Counted from the stretch's first letter, positions 34,052 to 41,487 are shown. The stretch is 41,487 nucleotides of DNA from an uncultured Marmoricola sp. (GCF_943913695.1 NZ_CALTZE010000013.1:1-41487), one strand, 5' to 3'. Numbers and translations: made by a program. Notes: a model not told the origin generated them from the sequence alone.

Positions 34052-34183
34052 CTTTTCGTTCGAGAAGCACCTCGGCAGTGACAACGGGGAGGATTGCCCG
34101 CCGCATAGGCCGGAAATCCTCCCCAATCATGACCGGCGGCTCAGCGGTGCTCGGCCCGGGGTGCGTTTCGAACGAAAAGCCCT
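34047..34183. repeat. Fold-back element of GCTTTTCGTTCGA units after tRNA-Gln
   Basis: One unit reads forward at 34047-34076 and a second reads on the minus strand at 34154-34183; both share GCTTTTCGTTCGA then GCACC-CGG. Between them GGGGAGGATT and AATCCTCCCC form a 10-bp inner stem around 34095-34134. The first unit can itself fold (GCTT-TCG / CGA-AAGC) and may end the tRNA transcript. Confidence 0.75.
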
Positions 34184-34260
34184 CGGACGCGCCGCCAGTC
34201 GACGATCGATCGTGCCCTGCCCGGGACTCAGGCCCGTGACAGGAGCTCTTTGGTCGCTGG

Positions 34261-34331
34261 TCCCCGATGTCGCCCGGAGACGTCAGCCTCGAAGCAGCAC
34301 AGCTGACGTGGGTTCGACTCCTACCCCGGGA
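34261..34331 (+). pseudogene. tRNA-like remnant, duplicate of the tRNA-Gln 3' end
   Basis: GACGTGGGTTCGACTCCTAC followed by CCCGGGAGC repeats the tRNA-Gln 3' region with few changes, about 280 bases downstream. A T arm (GTGGG/CCTAC) is intact. The 5' acceptor (TCCCCGA) pairs imperfectly and the middle folds as a 6-7 bp GTCAGC stem with a 14-base loop, so no anticodon can be assigned. Its end overlaps the stop of the downstream minus-strand gene. Confidence 0.5.
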
Positions 34332-34770
34332 GCGAGAGCAGCCGTCGCGCGGCAACGGTGCAGCCGTAGGCCAGGGCGGCGGCCCCGACGACCAGCAGCA
34401 CGAAGGGCCAGTCGGGTTGGTCGGCGGTGACAGAGCCCTGGCCCTCCGCGAGCAGCGAGACGACGGTGCCGGCGGCGAGCGCGGCGGAGTACGCCGACGC
34501 CACCACGGCGGCGGACCCGGCCAGGCCGCGCCGGGCGCCGTAGCGCAGCGCTGCGGCGAGCACCGGCCACGTGGCGAGGGTGGCGACGGCGGCCACCCCG
34601 GCGTACATCACCAGGAACGCCACGTGCTGCCCCGGCGTCGGCACATCGCGGAAGCCGTAGGCGAAGAGGAACGCCACGAAGGTCCCGGGCAGGCCCACCA
34701 GGACTGCCAGGCCCAGGCCGGAGGTCCAGGCTGTCCACGCGGGGCCCGATCGGGGTTGGGTTGTGGTCAC
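34321..34770 (-). CDS. Small membrane protein, 149 aa
   Basis: Four hydrophobic helices: TSGLGLAVLVGLPGTFVAF, QHVAFLVMYAGVAAVATLA, GSAAVVASAYSAALAAGTVV and WPFVLLVVGAAALAYGC. The short basic tail (ARRLLSLPG) ends within the tRNA-like remnant. GTG 34770 (VTTTQPRSGP) gives a sensible N-terminus; the frame continues upstream only as a shadow of ddaH. Divergent from ddaH by 30 bases. No family recognised. Confidence 0.72.
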   Translation of the reverse strand: MTTTQPRSGPAWTAWTSGLGLAVLVGLPGTFVAFLFAYGFRDVPTPGQHVAFLVMYAGVAAVATLATWPVLAAALRYGARRGLAGSAAVVASAYSAALAAGTVVSLLAEGQGSVTADQPDWPFVLLVVGAAALAYGCTVAARRLLSLPG

Positions 34771-34800
34771 CCGCCCATGGTGCCCCGATACCGTGCTGCC

Positions 34801-35586
34801 ATGGAGCAGCGCGTCGCCCTCGTACGCCGCCCGTCGCCACGGTTGGCCGAAGGTCTGGTGACCCACCTGGAGCGCACGCCGGTCGACGTCGGGCTGGCCG
34901 AGCGGCAGTGGCAGGCCTACGTCGACGCGTTGCACGCCGAGGGCTGGGAGACCGTCGAGGTGCCGCCGGCCCCGGACTGCCCCGACAGCGTCTTCGTCGA
35001 GGACACCGTGGTCGTCTACGCCGCCCTGGCCGTGATCGCCCGCCCCGGCGCGCAGACGCGTCGACCGGAGACGGCCGGCACCGAGCAGACGCTGCGCGAC
35101 CTCGGCTACCGGATCGCCCGCATCGAGGAGCCCGGCACGCTCGACGGCGGCGACGTGCTCAAGCACGACGGCACCGTGTGGGTCGGCCTCAACAGCGGCC
35201 CAGGCGGCCGCACCAACGTCGAGGGCATCCGCCAGCTCGAGGAGCACCTCGCCCCGCTCGGCGCGCGGGTCGTCACCGTGCCCCTGTCGAAGGCACTGCA
35301 CCTGAAGTCCGCGGTCACGGCGCTGCCGGACGGCACCGTCGTGGGGTGGGACCCGGTCGTCGATGACCCGGCCGTGTGGGAGCGCTACGAGGGCGTGCCG
35401 GAGGAGCCGGGCGCCCACGTCGTGCTGCTCGACGGGCAGACCGTGCTGATGTCGTCGGCAGCTCCGCGCACCCGGGCGGCGTACGAGCGCCGCGGGCTGC
35501 GCTGCGTCACCGTCGACATCTCCGAACTGGAGCGGCTCGAGGGCTGCGTCACGTGCCTCTCGGTGCGGCTGCGCCACACCCCTTAG
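34801..35586 (+). CDS. ddaH: Dimethylarginine dimethylaminohydrolase (DDAH-like)
   Basis: 261 residues, normal length. DCPDSVFVEDTVVVYAALAV is the substrate-loop region, GTLDGGDVLKHDGTVWVGL the G-D-V core with acidic residues 115 and 118, PLSKALHLKSAVTAL contains His167, and LEGCVTCLSVRLRHT holds the catalytic Cys (Cys252 in T-C-L-S). It hydrolyses N-omega-methylarginines to citrulline and methylamines; the close arginine deiminase/amidinotransferase relatives share the fold. ATG 34801 has TACCGT six bases upstream. Confidence 0.92.
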   Translation: MEQRVALVRRPSPRLAEGLVTHLERTPVDVGLAERQWQAYVDALHAEGWETVEVPPAPDCPDSVFVEDTVVVYAALAVIARPGAQTRRPETAGTEQTLRDLGYRIARIEEPGTLDGGDVLKHDGTVWVGLNSGPGGRTNVEGIRQLEEHLAPLGARVVTVPLSKALHLKSAVTALPDGTVVGWDPVVDDPAVWERYEGVPEEPGAHVVLLDGQTVLMSSAAPRTRAAYERRGLRCVTVDISELERLEGCVTCLSVRLRHTP

Positions 35587-35597
35587 GCTGGCCGGTC

Positions 35598-37031
35598 GTG
35601 ACCTCCGACCTGACTGTCATCGTGCTCGCCGCCGGCGGCGGCACCCGGATGAAGAGCTCGACCGCCAAGGTGCTGCACCGCGTCGGCGGCCGCACCATGG
35701 TCGGCCACGTGCTGAGCGCCGTACGCGCGCTGGAGCCCCGCCGCGTCGTGGTGGTCGTGGGCCACCAGCGCGAGCAGGTCGCCCCCCACGTGCAGGAGCT
35801 GCTGCCCGAGGCCACGATCACGGTGCAGGAGACGCAGGACGGCACCGGCCACGCCGTCCGGGTCGCCTACGACGCCGTGCCGGAGGCCGAGCGCACCGGC
35901 ACCGTGCTGGTCGCGTACGCCGACACCCCGCTGCTGCAGTCAGAGAGCCTGGCGGCGCTGCTGGCCGACCACGAGCAGGCCAAGCGCGCGGTGAGCATCC
36001 TGTCCGGCGTGGTGCCCGACCCGACGGACTACGGGCGGGTGCTGCGCGACGCCGACGGCGCCGTCACCGGGATCGTGGAGCACAAGGACGCCTCGCCGGA
36101 GCAGGCGCAGGTCCGTGAGATCAACAGCGGCATCCTCGCCCTCGACGCCGCCTGGCTGTCCGGCGCGCTCGAGCGGCTGCGGGCCGACAACGCCGCGCAG
36201 GAGCTCTACCTCACCGACGTCGTCGCGATCGCCCGCGCCGACGGCCTGCCGGTCGGGGCGCTCCCGCTCGACGACGTGATCCAGACCGAGGGCGCCAACG
36301 ACCGCGGCCAGCTGGCCACGCTCGCCCGCGAGCTCAACCAGCGCGTCCTGGGCCGCTGGATGCGCGAGGGCGTCAGCGTGCTCGACCCCGACACCACGTG
36401 GATCGACGTCGACGCAGTGCTCGCCCGCGACGTCACCGTGCTACCCGGCACCCAGCTGCTCGGTGCCACCGTGGTGGGGGAGGGGGCCGTGATCGGCCCC
36501 GACACCACGCTCGAGGACGTCGAGGTCGGCGCCGGTGCCCGCGTCGTACGCACCCACGGGCAGCTCTCGGTGATCGGCGACGGGGCGACGGTGGGGCCCT
36601 ACGCCTACCTGCGGCCCGGCACGGAGCTGGGCGACGGCGGCAAGATCGGCACCTTCGTGGAGGTCAAGAACTCCCGGATCGGGGCGGGCGCCAAGGTGCC
36701 CCACCTCTCCTACGTCGGCGACGCCGACATCGGCGAGGGCAGCAACATCGGCGCCAGCACCGTCTTCGCCAACTACGACGGCGTGGCCAAGCACCGCACC
36801 ACCATCGGTCGCCACGTGCGCACCGGCAGCAAGAACACCTTCGTCGCCCCCGTGGCGGTCGGCGACGGCGCGGCGACCGGCGCGGGCGCCGTGATCCGCG
36901 AGGACGTGCCCCCCGGGGCGCTCGGCCTGAGCGCCGGTCCGCAGCGCAACCTGCTCGGCTGGGTGCTGCGCAAGCGCGACGGCACCGCCCAGGCCGACGC
37001 GGCCCGCGACGCCGACGCTCCCGAGGGGTGA
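35598..37031 (+). CDS. glmU: Bifunctional UDP-GlcNAc pyrophosphorylase / GlcN-1-P acetyltransferase
   Basis: 477 residues. The N-terminal uridylyltransferase has VLAAGGGTRMKSSTAKVLHR and later TQDGTGHAVR and VAYADTPLL. The C-terminal left-handed beta-helix begins after about 250 (TWIDVDAVLARDVTVLPGT) and carries GPYAYLRPGTELGDGGKIGT, FVEVKNSRIG, and STVFANYDGVAKHRT with the catalytic region. It makes UDP-GlcNAc for peptidoglycan. TAGGCT lies eight bases before GTG 35598. Followed by prs after 76 bases. Confidence 0.97.
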   Translation: MTSDLTVIVLAAGGGTRMKSSTAKVLHRVGGRTMVGHVLSAVRALEPRRVVVVVGHQREQVAPHVQELLPEATITVQETQDGTGHAVRVAYDAVPEAERTGTVLVAYADTPLLQSESLAALLADHEQAKRAVSILSGVVPDPTDYGRVLRDADGAVTGIVEHKDASPEQAQVREINSGILALDAAWLSGALERLRADNAAQELYLTDVVAIARADGLPVGALPLDDVIQTEGANDRGQLATLARELNQRVLGRWMREGVSVLDPDTTWIDVDAVLARDVTVLPGTQLLGATVVGEGAVIGPDTTLEDVEVGAGARVVRTHGQLSVIGDGATVGPYAYLRPGTELGDGGKIGTFVEVKNSRIGAGAKVPHLSYVGDADIGEGSNIGASTVFANYDGVAKHRTTIGRHVRTGSKNTFVAPVAVGDGAATGAGAVIREDVPPGALGLSAGPQRNLLGWVLRKRDGTAQADAARDADAPEG

Positions 37032-37107
37032 CCCGCCCTCGCGTGTCGCCGTGGCGTGGGTCAGAATCGAACGGACTCGCCGGTCGCCAGCACGAGGAGC
37101 CCCGCAC

Positions 37108-38088
37108 GTGAGCGGAATGAAGCGCACCACCGAGAAGAACCTCATGGTCTTCACGGGCCGGGCCCACCCGGAGCTGGCCGAGGAGGTGGCGGCGGGCCTC
37201 GGCACCGGCCTGGTGCCGACCTCGGCCTACGAGTTCGCCAACTCCGAGATCTACGTGCGCTACGAGGAGTCGGTGCGCGGCTCCGACGCCTTCGTGATCC
37301 AGAGTCACACCGCGCCGGTCAACGAGTGGATCATGGAGCACCTGATCATGGTCGACGCGCTCAAGCGCGCCTCGGCCAAGCGGATCACCGTGGTGCTGCC
37401 GTTCTACGGCTACGCCCGCCAGGACAAGAAGCACCGCGGTCGCGAGCCGATCTCCGCCCGGCTGATGGCCGACCTCTTCAAGACCGCGGGCGCCGACCGG
37501 CTGATCGCCGTCGACCTGCACGCCGACCAGATCCAGGGCTTCTTCGACGGCCCCGTCGACCACCTGATGGCGCTGCCGATCCTGTGCGACTACGTCCACG
37601 AGAAGTACGGCGACCAGCGGCTCGCCGTGGTCTCGCCCGACGCCGGCCGCATCAAGGTCGCGGAGCGCTGGTCGGCGCGGCTGGGCGGCGTACCCCTGGC
37701 CTTCATCCACAAGACCCGTCGCGAGGACCGGCCCAACGAGACCGTCGCCAACCGCGTCGTCGGCAAGGTCGAGGGCCGGATCTGCATCCTGACCGACGAC
37801 ATGATCGACACCGGCGGCACGATCGTGAAGGCCGCCGAGGCGCTCATGGCCGACGGCGCCGCCGGCGTGGTGATCGCCGCCACCCACGCGATCCTCTCCG
37901 ACCCCGCCGTCGACCGGCTCAAGAACTCCCCGGCCACGGAGATCGTGGTCACCAACACCCTGCCGATCCCCGAGGACCGCTGCTTCGACAAGCTCTCGGT
38001 GCTCTCCATCGCCCCGCTGATCTCGCGGGCGATCAAGGAGGTCTTCGAGGACGGCTCGGTGACCTCGATGTTCGACGGCCACGCCTGA
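37108..38088 (+). CDS. prs: Ribose-phosphate pyrophosphokinase (PRPP synthase)
   Basis: 326 residues. Core motifs: YEFANSEIYVRYEESVRGSD, LPFYGYARQDKKHRGREPIS (flexible and ATP loops), IAVDLHADQIQGFFDGPVDH (metal-binding), and ICILTDDMIDTGGTIVKAAE, the PRPP signature. It makes PRPP for nucleotide, His and Trp synthesis and arabinan precursors. GTG 37108 sits nine bases after GAGGAG, favoured over ATG 37117. Downstream lies a cluster of palindromic repeats whose first member may terminate transcription. Confidence 0.97.
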   Translation: MSGMKRTTEKNLMVFTGRAHPELAEEVAAGLGTGLVPTSAYEFANSEIYVRYEESVRGSDAFVIQSHTAPVNEWIMEHLIMVDALKRASAKRITVVLPFYGYARQDKKHRGREPISARLMADLFKTAGADRLIAVDLHADQIQGFFDGPVDHLMALPILCDYVHEKYGDQRLAVVSPDAGRIKVAERWSARLGGVPLAFIHKTRREDRPNETVANRVVGKVEGRICILTDDMIDTGGTIVKAAEALMADGAAGVVIAATHAILSDPAVDRLKNSPATEIVVTNTLPIPEDRCFDKLSVLSIAPLISRAIKEVFEDGSVTSMFDGHA

Positions 38089-38100
38089 GGGGACGCGGGC

Positions 38101-38200
38101 GAGGGGCTTTTCGAACGAAAAGCCCCCGACACGCCGAGGCGAGAGGTGCGGCTCGGTCGAAAAGCCGGGGCCGAGGTGCTCTTCGTACGAAAAGCCCCCG
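38101..38200. repeat. Cluster of three GCTTTTCG palindromic units after prs
   Basis: Minus-strand units at 38101-38127, 38138-38167 and 38170-38200 read GGGGGCTTTTCGTTCGAAAA, then CCGGCTTTTCGACCGAG, then GGGGGCTTTTCGTACGAAG; two are followed by GCACCTC. The first is an 11-bp hairpin (GGGGCTTTTCG/CGAAAAGCCCC) 12 bases after the prs stop. They match the units near tRNA-Gln. Confidence 0.8.
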
Positions 38201-38217
38201 GCTCCGCGGCCCCCGAT

Positions 38218-38245
38218 TTCACCCGACGGCCACCGGGTCGTTAGG
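38218..38245 (+). promoter_or_regulatory. Possible promoter of rplY
   Basis: TTCACC and TAGGAT are separated by 18 bases, ahead of a leader of about 180 bases. ACCCG/CGGGT forms a small stem between them. The -35 is a modest match. Confidence 0.35.
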
Positions 38246-38316
38246 ATCGGGCAGTTGCCTCGGCGAGGGAGCACCGGTGAGACACCGGCTCCGTGATCGA
38301 CGCGGTCCGGTCCTGA

Positions 38317-38350
38317 CATGCACCGTGCCCACGTCGGCGCGCGGTGCATG
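38317..38350 (+). promoter_or_regulatory. Hairpin in the rplY leader
   Basis: CATGCACCG (38317-38325) pairs perfectly with CGGTGCATG (38342-38350) around a 16-base loop, 76 bases before the rplY start. No T-run follows, so an mRNA control or processing element is more likely than a terminator. Confidence 0.45.
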
Positions 38351-38425
38351 TGTCGTCTCCGGGCCGCTCTCCCGCCGGCAGCCACCCAGACCCGGATCCG
38401 CACGTGCGAGGAGCGAGCAAGAGAC

Positions 38426-39115
38426 ATGGCTGAGAAGACCGACGAGAAGATCACCGCTGAGAGCCGGACCGAGTTCGGCAAGGGCGCGGCCCGGCGCATC
38501 CGCCGCGCCGACAAGGTGCCGGCCGTCATCTACGGCCACGGCAACCAGCCGATCCACATCACCCTGCCCGGGCACGACGCGATGATGGCGCTCAAGCGCG
38601 GCGGCACCAACGCGCTGCTGCACGTCGACGTCGAGGGCAAGACCTACCTGGCGCTGACCAAGCAGGTGCAGTCCGACCCGATCAAGGGCTTCCTCGAGCA
38701 CATCGACTTCGTCGAGGTCAAGAAGGGCGAGAAGGTCACCGTCGAGGTCGGCGTCCACGTCGAGGGCGAGGCCAAGTCCGACGCCCTGGTCGTCACCGAG
38801 CTCAACACCGTCACCGTCGAGGCCGAGGCCACCAACATCCCCGAGTGGGTGACCGTCGACGTCACCGACGCCGAGGCCGGCTTCCAGGTCTTCGCCAAGG
38901 ACCTCTCGCTGCCCAGCGGCTCGCTCGTCCTCAACGACGACGACGCGCTCGTGGTCAACGTGATCCACGCTCCCACCGCCGAGGAGGTCGAGGCCGAGCT
39001 GGAGGAGGCCGAGGCCGAGGTCGGCATCGAGCGCGACGAGTCCGACGAGGAGGCCGCCGAGGAGTCCGCCGAGGGCGAGGGCGCCGAGGAGGGCGAGTCC
39101 TCCGACGAGGGCTGA
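38426..39115 (+). CDS. rplY: 50S ribosomal protein L25, CTC form
   Basis: 229 residues. The N-terminal L25 domain (ESRTEFGKGAARRIRRADKV, then PAVIYGHGNQPIHITLP) binds 5S rRNA. The C-terminal TL5/CTC domain follows (KVTVEVGVHVEGEAKSDALV, then LPSGSLVLNDDDALVVNVI). The last 45 or so residues are almost purely acidic with Glu, Asp, Ala and Ser. ATG 38426 follows AGGAG at a slightly long spacing. The order prs-rplY-pth matches M. tuberculosis Rv1017c-Rv1014c. Confidence 0.96.
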   Translation: MAEKTDEKITAESRTEFGKGAARRIRRADKVPAVIYGHGNQPIHITLPGHDAMMALKRGGTNALLHVDVEGKTYLALTKQVQSDPIKGFLEHIDFVEVKKGEKVTVEVGVHVEGEAKSDALVVTELNTVTVEAEATNIPEWVTVDVTDAEAGFQVFAKDLSLPSGSLVLNDDDALVVNVIHAPTAEEVEAELEEAEAEVGIERDESDEEAAEESAEGEGAEEGESSDEG

Positions 39116-39122
39116 CCGCCAC

Positions 39123-39719
39123 ATGGCTGAGGTCTGGCTCGTCGTCGGGCTGGGCAACCCCGGTCCGACGTACGCCGCGACCCGCCACAACATCGGCTAC
39201 CTGGTGGCCGACGAGCTGGGGCGCCGTCGCGGCGGGAGCTGGCGCAAGCACAAGGTCGGGCGCGCCGAGGTGGTCGAGGGCCGCCTCGGCGCCCCCGGCG
39301 ACCCGGACGACGCTGCGCCGAGGATCGTGCTCGCGCGCCCGTCGTGCTACATGAACGAGACGGGTGGGCCGGTCAAGGCACTCGCGGGCTTCTACGGCGT
39401 CGAGGTCGACCACGTCGTGGCGATCCACGACGAGCTCGACATCCCCTTCGCGACCCTGCGCAGCAAGCGCGGCGGCGGCGACAACGGCCACAACGGCCTG
39501 CGCTCGATGCGCTCCTCGCTGGGCAGCGGCGACTTCTTCCGCACCCGCGTCGGCATCGGCCGGCCCCCGGGCCGGCAGGATCCCGCCGACTTCGTGCTCT
39601 CGCCGTGGTCGAAGGCCGAGCGCGCCGAGCTCCCGCTGCTGGTCGACACCGCCGCCGACGCCGTCGAGACGCTCGTGCTCGACGGTCTCGAGGCGAGCCA
39701 GCAGCGCTTCAACTCCTGA
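39123..39719 (+). CDS. pth: Peptidyl-tRNA hydrolase
   Basis: 198 residues. WLVVGLGNPGPTYAATRHNI holds the catalytic His and the N-P-G motif, then LARPSCYMNETGGPVKALAG, HDELDIPFATLRSKRGGGDN with the catalytic Asp, and GHNGLRSMRSSLGSGDFFRT. It frees tRNA from peptidyl-tRNA that drops off ribosomes. The ATG is seven bases after the rplY stop, implying co-translation. Confidence 0.97.
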   Translation: MAEVWLVVGLGNPGPTYAATRHNIGYLVADELGRRRGGSWRKHKVGRAEVVEGRLGAPGDPDDAAPRIVLARPSCYMNETGGPVKALAGFYGVEVDHVVAIHDELDIPFATLRSKRGGGDNGHNGLRSMRSSLGSGDFFRTRVGIGRPPGRQDPADFVLSPWSKAERAELPLLVDTAADAVETLVLDGLEASQQRFNS

Positions 39720-39744
39720 AGCGGGCGGTCACTAGGGTGGTCCC

Positions 39745-40521
39745 GTGACCGATCTCCCCGACGACCACCGACTCGCCGCAGACCTGGCCACCCGCACGGG
39801 CGAGGTGCTGCTCGAGGTGCGGCAGCAGGGCCTGGAGGGCCGCGAGCTCAAGGACGCCGGCGACATGGCCGCCCACGAGCTGCTGATGGAGCTGCTGGCC
39901 GAGCACCGGCCCGACGACGCGGTGCTCTCCGAGGAGGAGCACCGCGGCACCGAGTCGCGGCACGACCGCCGCACCACCGACCGGGTCTGGATCATCGACC
40001 CCCTCGACGGCACCCGGGAGTTCTCCGAGCCGCCGCGCGACGACTGGGCGGTGCATGTCGCACTGTGGCAGCGGTCCGGGGAGGCGGGCGACCTGGTGGT
40101 GGGCGCCGTCGCCCAGCCGGGCCTCGGGGTCACCTTTGGCACCGGCGAGCCACCCGTCGTACCCCCCGCGAGCGCGTCGCGCCCGCGCATCGCGGTGAGC
40201 CGCACCCGCCCCCCGGCCTTCGTCGAGGCCCTCGCCGAGGAGATGGGCGCCGAGCTGGTGCCGATGGGCTCGGCGGGCGCGAAGGTGATGAGCGTCGTAC
40301 GCGATGTCGCCGACGCCTACGTGCACGCCGGTGGGCAGTACGAGTGGGACTCCGCCGCCCCCGTGGCCGTGGCGCGGGCCGCCGGGCTCTTCACCAGCCG
40401 GGTCGACGGCAGCCCGCTGCTCTACAACCAGGACGACGTGCGGCTCCCCGACCTGATCGTGTGCCGCCCGGAGCTCTCCGAGACGATCCTGGCCTTCGTC
40501 CGCGAGCACGGCACCGACTGA
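39745..40521 (+). CDS. cysQ: 3'(2'),5'-bisphosphate nucleotidase (CysQ-like, inositol monophosphatase family)
   Basis: 258 residues. Lithium-sensitive phosphatase motifs: LSEEEHRG (Glu metal ligands), VWIIDPLDGTREFSEP (D-P-x-D-G-T) and GQYEWDSAAPVAVARAAG (W-D-x-A-A/P). It hydrolyses PAP to AMP in sulfur assimilation; closely related enzymes act on inositol or fructose phosphates. TAGGGT lies six bases before GTG 39745. It converges on the hydroxylase gene with a repeat-rich gap. Confidence 0.9.
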   Translation: MTDLPDDHRLAADLATRTGEVLLEVRQQGLEGRELKDAGDMAAHELLMELLAEHRPDDAVLSEEEHRGTESRHDRRTTDRVWIIDPLDGTREFSEPPRDDWAVHVALWQRSGEAGDLVVGAVAQPGLGVTFGTGEPPVVPPASASRPRIAVSRTRPPAFVEALAEEMGAELVPMGSAGAKVMSVVRDVADAYVHAGGQYEWDSAAPVAVARAAGLFTSRVDGSPLLYNQDDVRLPDLIVCRPELSETILAFVREHGTD

Positions 40522-40546
40522 CGCGACGCCGGCTGGGCATGTACGT

Positions 40547-40681
40547 CGGCCCTTCGTGGCTCGCTGCGCTCGCACCTCAGGGAGCGTCGGGGCGCTCGCG
40601 CCTCAGGGGGCGTCGGGTGCGGTCGCGCCTCAGGGAGCGTCGGCCCTTCGTGGCTCGCTGCGCTCGCGCCTCCGAGGGCGT
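40547..40681. repeat. Tandem and direct repeats between cysQ and the hydroxylase gene
   Basis: CCTTCGTGGCTCGCTGCGCT occurs at 40551 and again at 40644. Between and within these lie about four related units of 26-27 bases built on CTCGCRCCTCAGGGAGCGTC. The copies are near-identical, so the array formed recently. It fills most of the 164-base convergent gap and is not coding. Confidence 0.85.
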
Positions 40682-40685
40682 GGGG

Positions 40686-41487
40686 TCAGGCCGCGCGCAC
40701 CGGCGAGGGGCGGCGCTCGTAGGCCCAGCCGGGGCCGCGCAGCAGGAACGAGAAGCGGTCGTGCCAGGTGCCCGCCGAGGCGACGTCGGCGGCGATGTCG
40801 CGCCACTCGTGAGTGGCGATGCGCAGCGGGTTGTAGCTCTCGACGTTGCGCGTCAGGCCGTAGACCACTGGCTCGTCCTCGTCCTCGAAGGTGCCGAAGA
40901 GCCGGTCCCAGATGATCAGGATGCTGCCGTGGTTGCGGTCGAGGTAGCGGCTGTTGGACCCGTGGTGCACGCGGTGGTGCGACGGGGTGTTGAGCAGCTT
41001 CTCCAGCCGGCCGAGGCGGCGGATCGTCTCGGTGTGGATCCAGAACTGGTAGATCAGGTTGATGCCGCGCGCGTGCTCGATCAGGCGGGGGCGCACGCCG
41101 AGGAGGCCGAGCAGTCCGTAGGGCACGGTGAGCGTGACGCCCTCGGCCACGGGCTGGCGCAGCGCGGTGGAGAGGTTGTAGCGCTCGCTGGAGTGGTGCA
41201 CGACGTGCACCGCCCACAGCCAGCGGCTCTCGTGGCTGAGGCGGTGGTTCCAGTAGTAGAGGAAGTCCCAGCCCAGGATCGCCACCGCGACCGCCGTCCG
41301 GCCGCCTCCCAGGTCGAGGGGGCTGCGGTCGAAGAGGCGGCGGCCGGTCGTCTGCGCCGCCCACGTGGTGGCGGCGGTCAGGGCGGTTGACGTCACGGCA
41401 CTGACCGCCAGCGCGCCGTGCGCCGTGCGCAGCCGGCGGGCGGTCGTCGTGCGGGGCGTGGCACTCGTCGTCTCCGCCGCGCGGGGG
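40686..41487 (-). CDS. Fatty acid hydroxylase / sterol desaturase family protein, N-terminus outside window
   Basis: At least 266 residues, open to the right edge. The di-iron histidine motifs are complete: YYWNHRLSHESRWLWAVHVV (H-x3-H then H-x2-H-H with VHH), TPSHHRVHHGSN (H-H-x2-H-H) and the later EDEDEPVVYGL region. Hydrophobic helices precede and follow the first box. It oxidises a lipid or sterol-like substrate in the membrane. A GTG at 41396 is possible, but upstream residues (RRLRTAHGALAVSAVTSTAL) continue a membrane-like segment, so the real start is probably beyond the window. Confidence 0.88.
   Translation of the reverse strand, partial: PRAAETTSATPRTTTARRLRTAHGALAVSAVTSTALTAATTWAAQTTGRRLFDRSPLDLGGGRTAVAVAILGWDFLYYWNHRLSHESRWLWAVHVVHHSSERYNLSTALRQPVAEGVTLTVPYGLLGLLGVRPRLIEHARGINLIYQFWIHTETIRRLGRLEKLLNTPSHHRVHHGSNSRYLDRNHGSILIIWDRLFGTFEDEDEPVVYGLTRNVESYNPLRIATHEWRDIAADVASAGTWHDRFSFLLRGPGWAYERRPSPVRAA

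Noticed and set aside
34216..34332. Intron-containing or selenocysteine tRNA
   Set aside because: The span does not fold with a long acceptor/T stack or a UCA anticodon, and no intron features were recognised; a degenerate tRNA copy is simpler.
36664..38529. 621-codon minus-strand frame opposite glmU/prs
   Set aside because: It is the complement of core genes; its repeated GGFSFEKPL-like segments come from the palindromic DNA repeats, not from a repeat protein.
40547..40681. CRISPR array
   Set aside because: Units are contiguous tandem repeats without unique spacers of uniform length, and no cas genes are present.

Overview
The window is high-GC actinobacterial DNA. Gene order and protein types fit a Nocardioides-like member of the Propionibacteriales: an rsmI-tatD-rpfB-rsmA-ispE run, a tRNA-Gln/glmU/prs/rplY/pth run, DUF3263, many GTG starts, GTGA or ATGA stop/start overlaps, and leaderless-type promoters. 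The genus is an inference; no rRNA gene is present.

Positions 1-51 are the 3' part of a tRNA-Ala(CGC). It is followed by an accessory stretch (about 52-7,700) that is visibly less GC-rich and gene-poor. This holds a decayed fragment resembling the C-terminus of a large serine recombinase, two minus-strand genes without a recognised family (one ends in an R-N-x3-H HEPN-type motif), a tiny zinc-ribbon-like gene, membrane proteins, an IS21-like terminus remnant and a HigB/HigA-type toxin-antitoxin pair with a repeated operator. It reads like an eroded genomic island at a tRNA; the unknown gene pair is the best candidate for an undescribed (perhaps defence-related) system.

From about 7,739 the DNA is ordinary core-like sequence. 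A minus-strand operon (enoyl-CoA hydratase, acyl-CoA ligase, thioesterase, amidohydrolase, acetyltransferase) is divergent from a TetR regulator, and the shared 26-bp perfect palindrome contains both -10 boxes. Next come DUF3263, a MerR/HspR-like regulator divergent from Hsp20, a patatin-like hydrolase, small acetyltransferase, alpha/beta hydrolase, VOC protein, DUF2505 protein and membrane proteins, then a protein O-mannosyltransferase.

20,622-27,364 is the rsmI (with a coupled 12-codon leader ORF), tatD, rpfB, rsmA, ispE, ABC-F block, covering rRNA modification, cell-wall resuscitation, isoprenoid synthesis and translation. 27,385-31,389 is a siderophore-iron ABC importer around an IdeR/DtxR-type iron box. 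A MarR regulator with an operator, a trans-aconitate-type methyltransferase and a secreted glycerophosphodiesterase follow.

33,973-40,521 runs tRNA-Gln, a fold-back repeat, a tRNA-like remnant, a membrane protein, ddaH, glmU, prs, rplY, pth and cysQ. A family of short palindromic repeats built on GCTTTTCGTTCGAA lies after the tRNA and after prs. The window ends in a fatty acid hydroxylase/sterol desaturase cut by the right edge. At least fifteen genes carry a TANNNT-like -10 six to eight bases before the start codon, so leaderless transcription appears common.
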